Part shown: piece after piece, positions 6,832 to 9,016 of the stretch
Position numbering within the stretch: the stretch's first letter is position 1
How the letters are laid out: each line of letters starts with the position of its first letter
NCBI GenBank assembly: GCA_021793635.1
Contig: JAJYSI010000105.1
Location: 1-9,016, forward strand
Origin: Bacteroidota bacterium
GTDB taxonomy: Bacteria; Bacteroidota; Ignavibacteria; Ignavibacteriales; Ignavibacteriaceae
Direction: 5' to 3'
Length of the DNA: 9,016 nt
The notes under the pieces: generated by a model
The model's database searches: none
What the model saw: the letters and a program-made list of their open reading frames with translations, nothing else
What the model was told of the DNA's origin: nothing
Program-made: the position numbers and the translations under genes

Positions 6832-8181
6832 ATGTCAGATAAAAAATATGATTTAATTATTATTGGTGCTGGCCCGGGTGGATATCTTGCTGCAGAAAGA
6901 GCGGGGGCCATTGGCAAAAAAACTTTACTTATTGAGAAAGATAAAGCTCTCGGAGGTGTATGTTTAAATAAAGGTTGCATTCCTACAAAAGCGCTTTTGA
7001 ACTCTGCAAAGATTTTTTACTCTGCACAGAATAGTCAACAATTGGGAATTTCTGTCTCTGGGGTAGAATATGATTTGAAAAAGGCAATGGAGTGGAAAGC
7101 TAAGGCAGTATCAACCTTAACAAAAGGGGTTGAGTATCAAATGAAGCGCCATAAAGTGGAAGTTATTTCTGGTATAGCAAAAATTGAAAAGCCTAATGTA
7201 GTTGCAGTAGGTAGTGGAAAATATACAACGGAAAATATAATTGTTGCAACTGGTTCTTCTCCTGTTAAACTTTCTATCACAGGTTCTGACAAACCACATG
7301 TACTAACAAGCGATGAACTATTGGAAATAAAAAAGCTACCCAAGAATTTAGTAATTATTGGTGGTGGAGTAATTGGAATAGAGTTCGCTTCTTATTTCAG
7401 TATGCTTGGAACTAATGTGACTATAGTTGAATTACTGCCCGAGATATTGCCAAACTTCGACAAGGAAATTTCAGCGCTAATGCGGACAGCATTAAAACAG
7501 TGTAGATTTATTTTGGGTGCAAAAGTTATATCGATTGAAGACAATAAAGTCAACTATATTACGGATGATAAAATGGAATACTGCCAAGCTGATATAGTTT
7601 TAATGGCAGTAGGCAGAAAGCCCAATGTCGATAATTTGGGATTAGAAAATATTAATGTTGATTTTGATAATAATGGTATAAAAGTAAATGAGAGGATGCA
7701 GACGAATATTCCTAATGTATATGCTGTAGGAGATGTTACAGGTAAATCTTTATTAGCACATTCTGCTTATCGAATGGGAGAGGTTGCAGTAAATAATATT
7801 TTTTTGCAAAAAGATAAGATGAGATATAATGCAATTCCATGGGTGGTTTACAGTTATCCGGAACTTTCTGGAGTCGGTTTAACCGAAGAACAGGCTAAGA
7901 AAGAAGGACGTAATGTTAAAGTGAGTTCTTTGCAAATGCGCACAAATGGAAGATTTGTGGCAGAGCATGGAAACGAAAAAGGAATTTGCAAAGTTATTGT
8001 AGATGCAGATTCAAATGTATTATTAGGAGTGACTCTTTTAGGTGGTTTAAATTCGGAAATTATATATGGAGCTGCTGCTATGATTGAGGATGAATTTAGA
8101 GTGAAAGATATTAAAGATATAATTTTCCCACACCCCACTGTATCGGAAATAATTAAAGATGCGATATGGGAATTGAATTAA
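6832..8181 (+). CDS. lpdA: Dihydrolipoamide dehydrogenase (E3)
   Basis: This 449-aa flavoprotein reoxidises the dihydrolipoyl arm of E2 and passes electrons through FAD and a disulfide to NAD+. It shows the full family layout: FAD loop GAGPGG (residues 12-17), redox disulfide C44 and C49 in GGVCLNKGCIPTK, NAD loop GGGVIG (177-182), and the second FAD motif around AVGDVTGKSLLAH. The C-terminal dimer domain has HPTVSE, giving the catalytic His434-Glu439 dyad. The length is normal at the short end of the family. The ATG directly abuts the E2 stop codon, with AGGA five bases upstream, so translation is likely coupled to E2. Its place between E2 and E1 suggests a dedicated E3 for this complex, though E3s can be shared. 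The symbol is the general one for the family. Confidence 0.95.
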   Translation: MSDKKYDLIIIGAGPGGYLAAERAGAIGKKTLLIEKDKALGGVCLNKGCIPTKALLNSAKIFYSAQNSQQLGISVSGVEYDLKKAMEWKAKAVSTLTKGVEYQMKRHKVEVISGIAKIEKPNVVAVGSGKYTTENIIVATGSSPVKLSITGSDKPHVLTSDELLEIKKLPKNLVIIGGGVIGIEFASYFSMLGTNVTIVELLPEILPNFDKEISALMRTALKQCRFILGAKVISIEDNKVNYITDDKMEYCQADIVLMAVGRKPNVDNLGLENINVDFDNNGIKVNERMQTNIPNVYAVGDVTGKSLLAHSAYRMGEVAVNNIFLQKDKMRYNAIPWVVYSYPELSGVGLTEEQAKKEGRNVKVSSLQMRTNGRFVAEHGNEKGICKVIVDADSNVLLGVTLLGGLNSEIIYGAAAMIEDEFRVKDIKDIIFPHPTVSEIIKDAIWELN

Positions 8182-8196
8182 AGTAAAACAAAAAAC

Positions 8197-8201
8197 AGGA
8201 G
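8197..8201 (+). promoter_or_regulatory. Ribosome binding site that sets the GTG start of the E1 gene
   Basis: AGGAG lies seven bases before the GTG at 8209-8211. No ATG lies nearby in the same frame, and the protein from this GTG runs without interruption to the window edge. The site decides the start. Confidence 0.8.
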
Positions 8202-8208
8202 TAATATT

Positions 8209-9016
8209 GTGCCTAGGAATATTGTAATTAGTCCAGAAGTAGTTAAAAGAAGAGAAGTATTAAAAATAAAAGATATTAGTTTAAACCAATATAAACCGGA
8301 TTTTAAAGTTGAATATAAAAAATATGGCAAAGATACTTTAATACAGGTCTTAGCAGATATGTTATTGATACGTCAATTTGAGACTAGCTTAAATGACATA
8401 AAAATAGAAGGAGCATATCAGGGTATTCAATATAACCATAAAGGTCCGGCGCATTTATCTATCGGCCAAGAAGCTGCTGCTGTAGGGCAGTCATTAAATT
8501 TAACTAAAGACGATTTTATTTTTGGCTCTCACAGAAGTCATGGCGAAATATTAGCTAAGTGTTTCTCTGTTGTTCACAAACTCAAAGAGAGTGAACTTGT
8601 AAAGATCATGAGTTCTTATATGAATGGTGATATCTTAAGATCTGTTGAGTTATCTCAGTACAAGAGTACCAAAGATTTAGCCATAAATTTTATTTTATAC
8701 GGTACTATGTCTGAAATATTTGCTAAAGTAACTGGTTTTAACATGGGGCTTGGTAGCTCAATGCACGCTTTCTTTGCTCCTTTTGGAAGTATGCCGAATA
8801 ATGCTATTGTCGGTGGTTCTTCAGACATTGCTACAGGTGCAGCTCTTTTTAAACGAATCAATTATAAACCAGGTATAGTCATCGCAAATATTGGAGATGG
8901 AGCATCAGGTACTGGTCCAACATGGGAGGCAATGATGCTTGCTTCTATGGACCAATATAATACCCTTTGGGATAAGAAAGTGGGAGGTGCACCTCCAATC
9001 ATATTTAACTTTATGA
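8209..9016 (+). CDS. 2-oxoacid dehydrogenase E1, thiamine-diphosphate subunit, 3' end beyond window
   Basis: The first 269 codons of an E1 component are present, starting at GTG with a good ribosome site. E1 decarboxylates a 2-oxoacid on thiamine diphosphate and loads the acyl group onto E2. Family landmarks are [12 protein letters not shown] (82-93), SHRSHGE (107-113, active-site histidines), [10 protein letters not shown] (180-189), [13 protein letters not shown] (202-214) and the cofactor motif IGDGASGTG (228-236). Between HRSHG and the SMH block there are about 74 residues where ordinary E1 alpha subunits have about 35. The extra segment includes [21 protein letters not shown] further roughly 10 residues lie between GDG and the expected Asn pair just past the window end. 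This is thus a divergent E1, possibly a long or alpha-beta fused form, but the end is not visible. It follows E3 by 27 bases, giving the unusual order E2-E3-E1. The substrate is unknown. Confidence 0.88.
   Translation, partial: MPRNIVISPEVVKRREVLKIKDISLNQYKPDFKVEYKKYGKDTLIQVLADMLLIRQFETSLNDIKIEGAYQGIQYNHKGPAHLSIGQEAAAVGQSLNLTKDDFIFGSHRSHGEILAKCFSVVHKLKESELVKIMSSYMNGDILRSVELSQYKSTKDLAINFILYGTMSEIFAKVTGFNMGLGSSMHAFFAPFGSMPNNAIVGGSSDIATGAALFKRINYKPGIVIANIGDGASGTGPTWEAMMLASMDQYNTLWDKKVGGAPPIIFNFM

Noticed and set aside
1..9016. CRISPR arrays, tRNA or rRNA genes, riboswitches, toxin-antitoxin pairs
   Set aside because: No regularly spaced repeats, tRNA cloverleaf pattern or rRNA-like sequence was seen, and no unassigned stretch is long enough to hide a sizeable extra gene.

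Overview
The window looks like an accessory segment of a low-GC bacterial genome, most like the Bacteroidota/Ignavibacteriota/Chlorobiota side of the tree. That placement is an inference from the GluP-type hexose transporter followed by a ROK kinase, the style of the IS5-like transposase and the WbuB-type glycosyltransferase. Several genes carry clear Shine-Dalgarno sites (AAGGAG before the transporter, AGGAG before the E1 gene), which many classical Bacteroidetes lack. The phylum therefore stays open.

Left part (1-2630), a rearrangement scar. Positions 1 to about 485 on the minus strand hold the middle of a GT4 glycosyltransferase of a surface-polysaccharide locus. Its downstream end runs off the window and its 5' end is lost. 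It abuts the 3' end of an IS5-like transposase gene, also on the minus strand, present in two pieces (about 582-620 and 2421-2618). The pieces are split by an intact 1800-bp insertion sequence (621-2420) with 16-bp perfect terminal inverted repeats and a 547-aa DDE transposase. Removing the insertion and one copy of an imperfect 4-bp duplication (AATG/AACG) rejoins the older transposase reading frame exactly, so this is a nested insertion.

Middle (2686-4158). A strong ribosome binding site precedes a GluP/FucP-type sugar:H+ symporter. A 23-codon ROK-family sugar kinase remnant overlaps its stop codon by 8 bases. The remnant keeps the phosphate-binding start of the fold but lacks one glycine, has two in-frame stops, and ends just before the next gene. 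An uptake-plus-phosphorylation operon appears to have been cut here.

Right part (4165-9016). An AT-rich, tightly packed set of four plus-strand genes follows: a mannitol-1-phosphate dehydrogenase-like polyol dehydrogenase, then a 2-oxoacid dehydrogenase complex in the order E2, E3, E1. The E1 gene runs off the window. Gaps are 9, 0 and 27 bases. E2 has a lipoyl domain, an E3-binding domain, a degenerate second copy of it, and a catalytic core with HxxxDG. E3 is complete, with its CxxxxC redox pair. E1 has the HRSHG and GDG motifs but carries insertions not typical of ordinary E1 alpha subunits. The joining of a polyol dehydrogenase to a divergent thiamine/lipoate-dependent complex is the most interesting biology in the window; its substrate cannot be read from the sequence.
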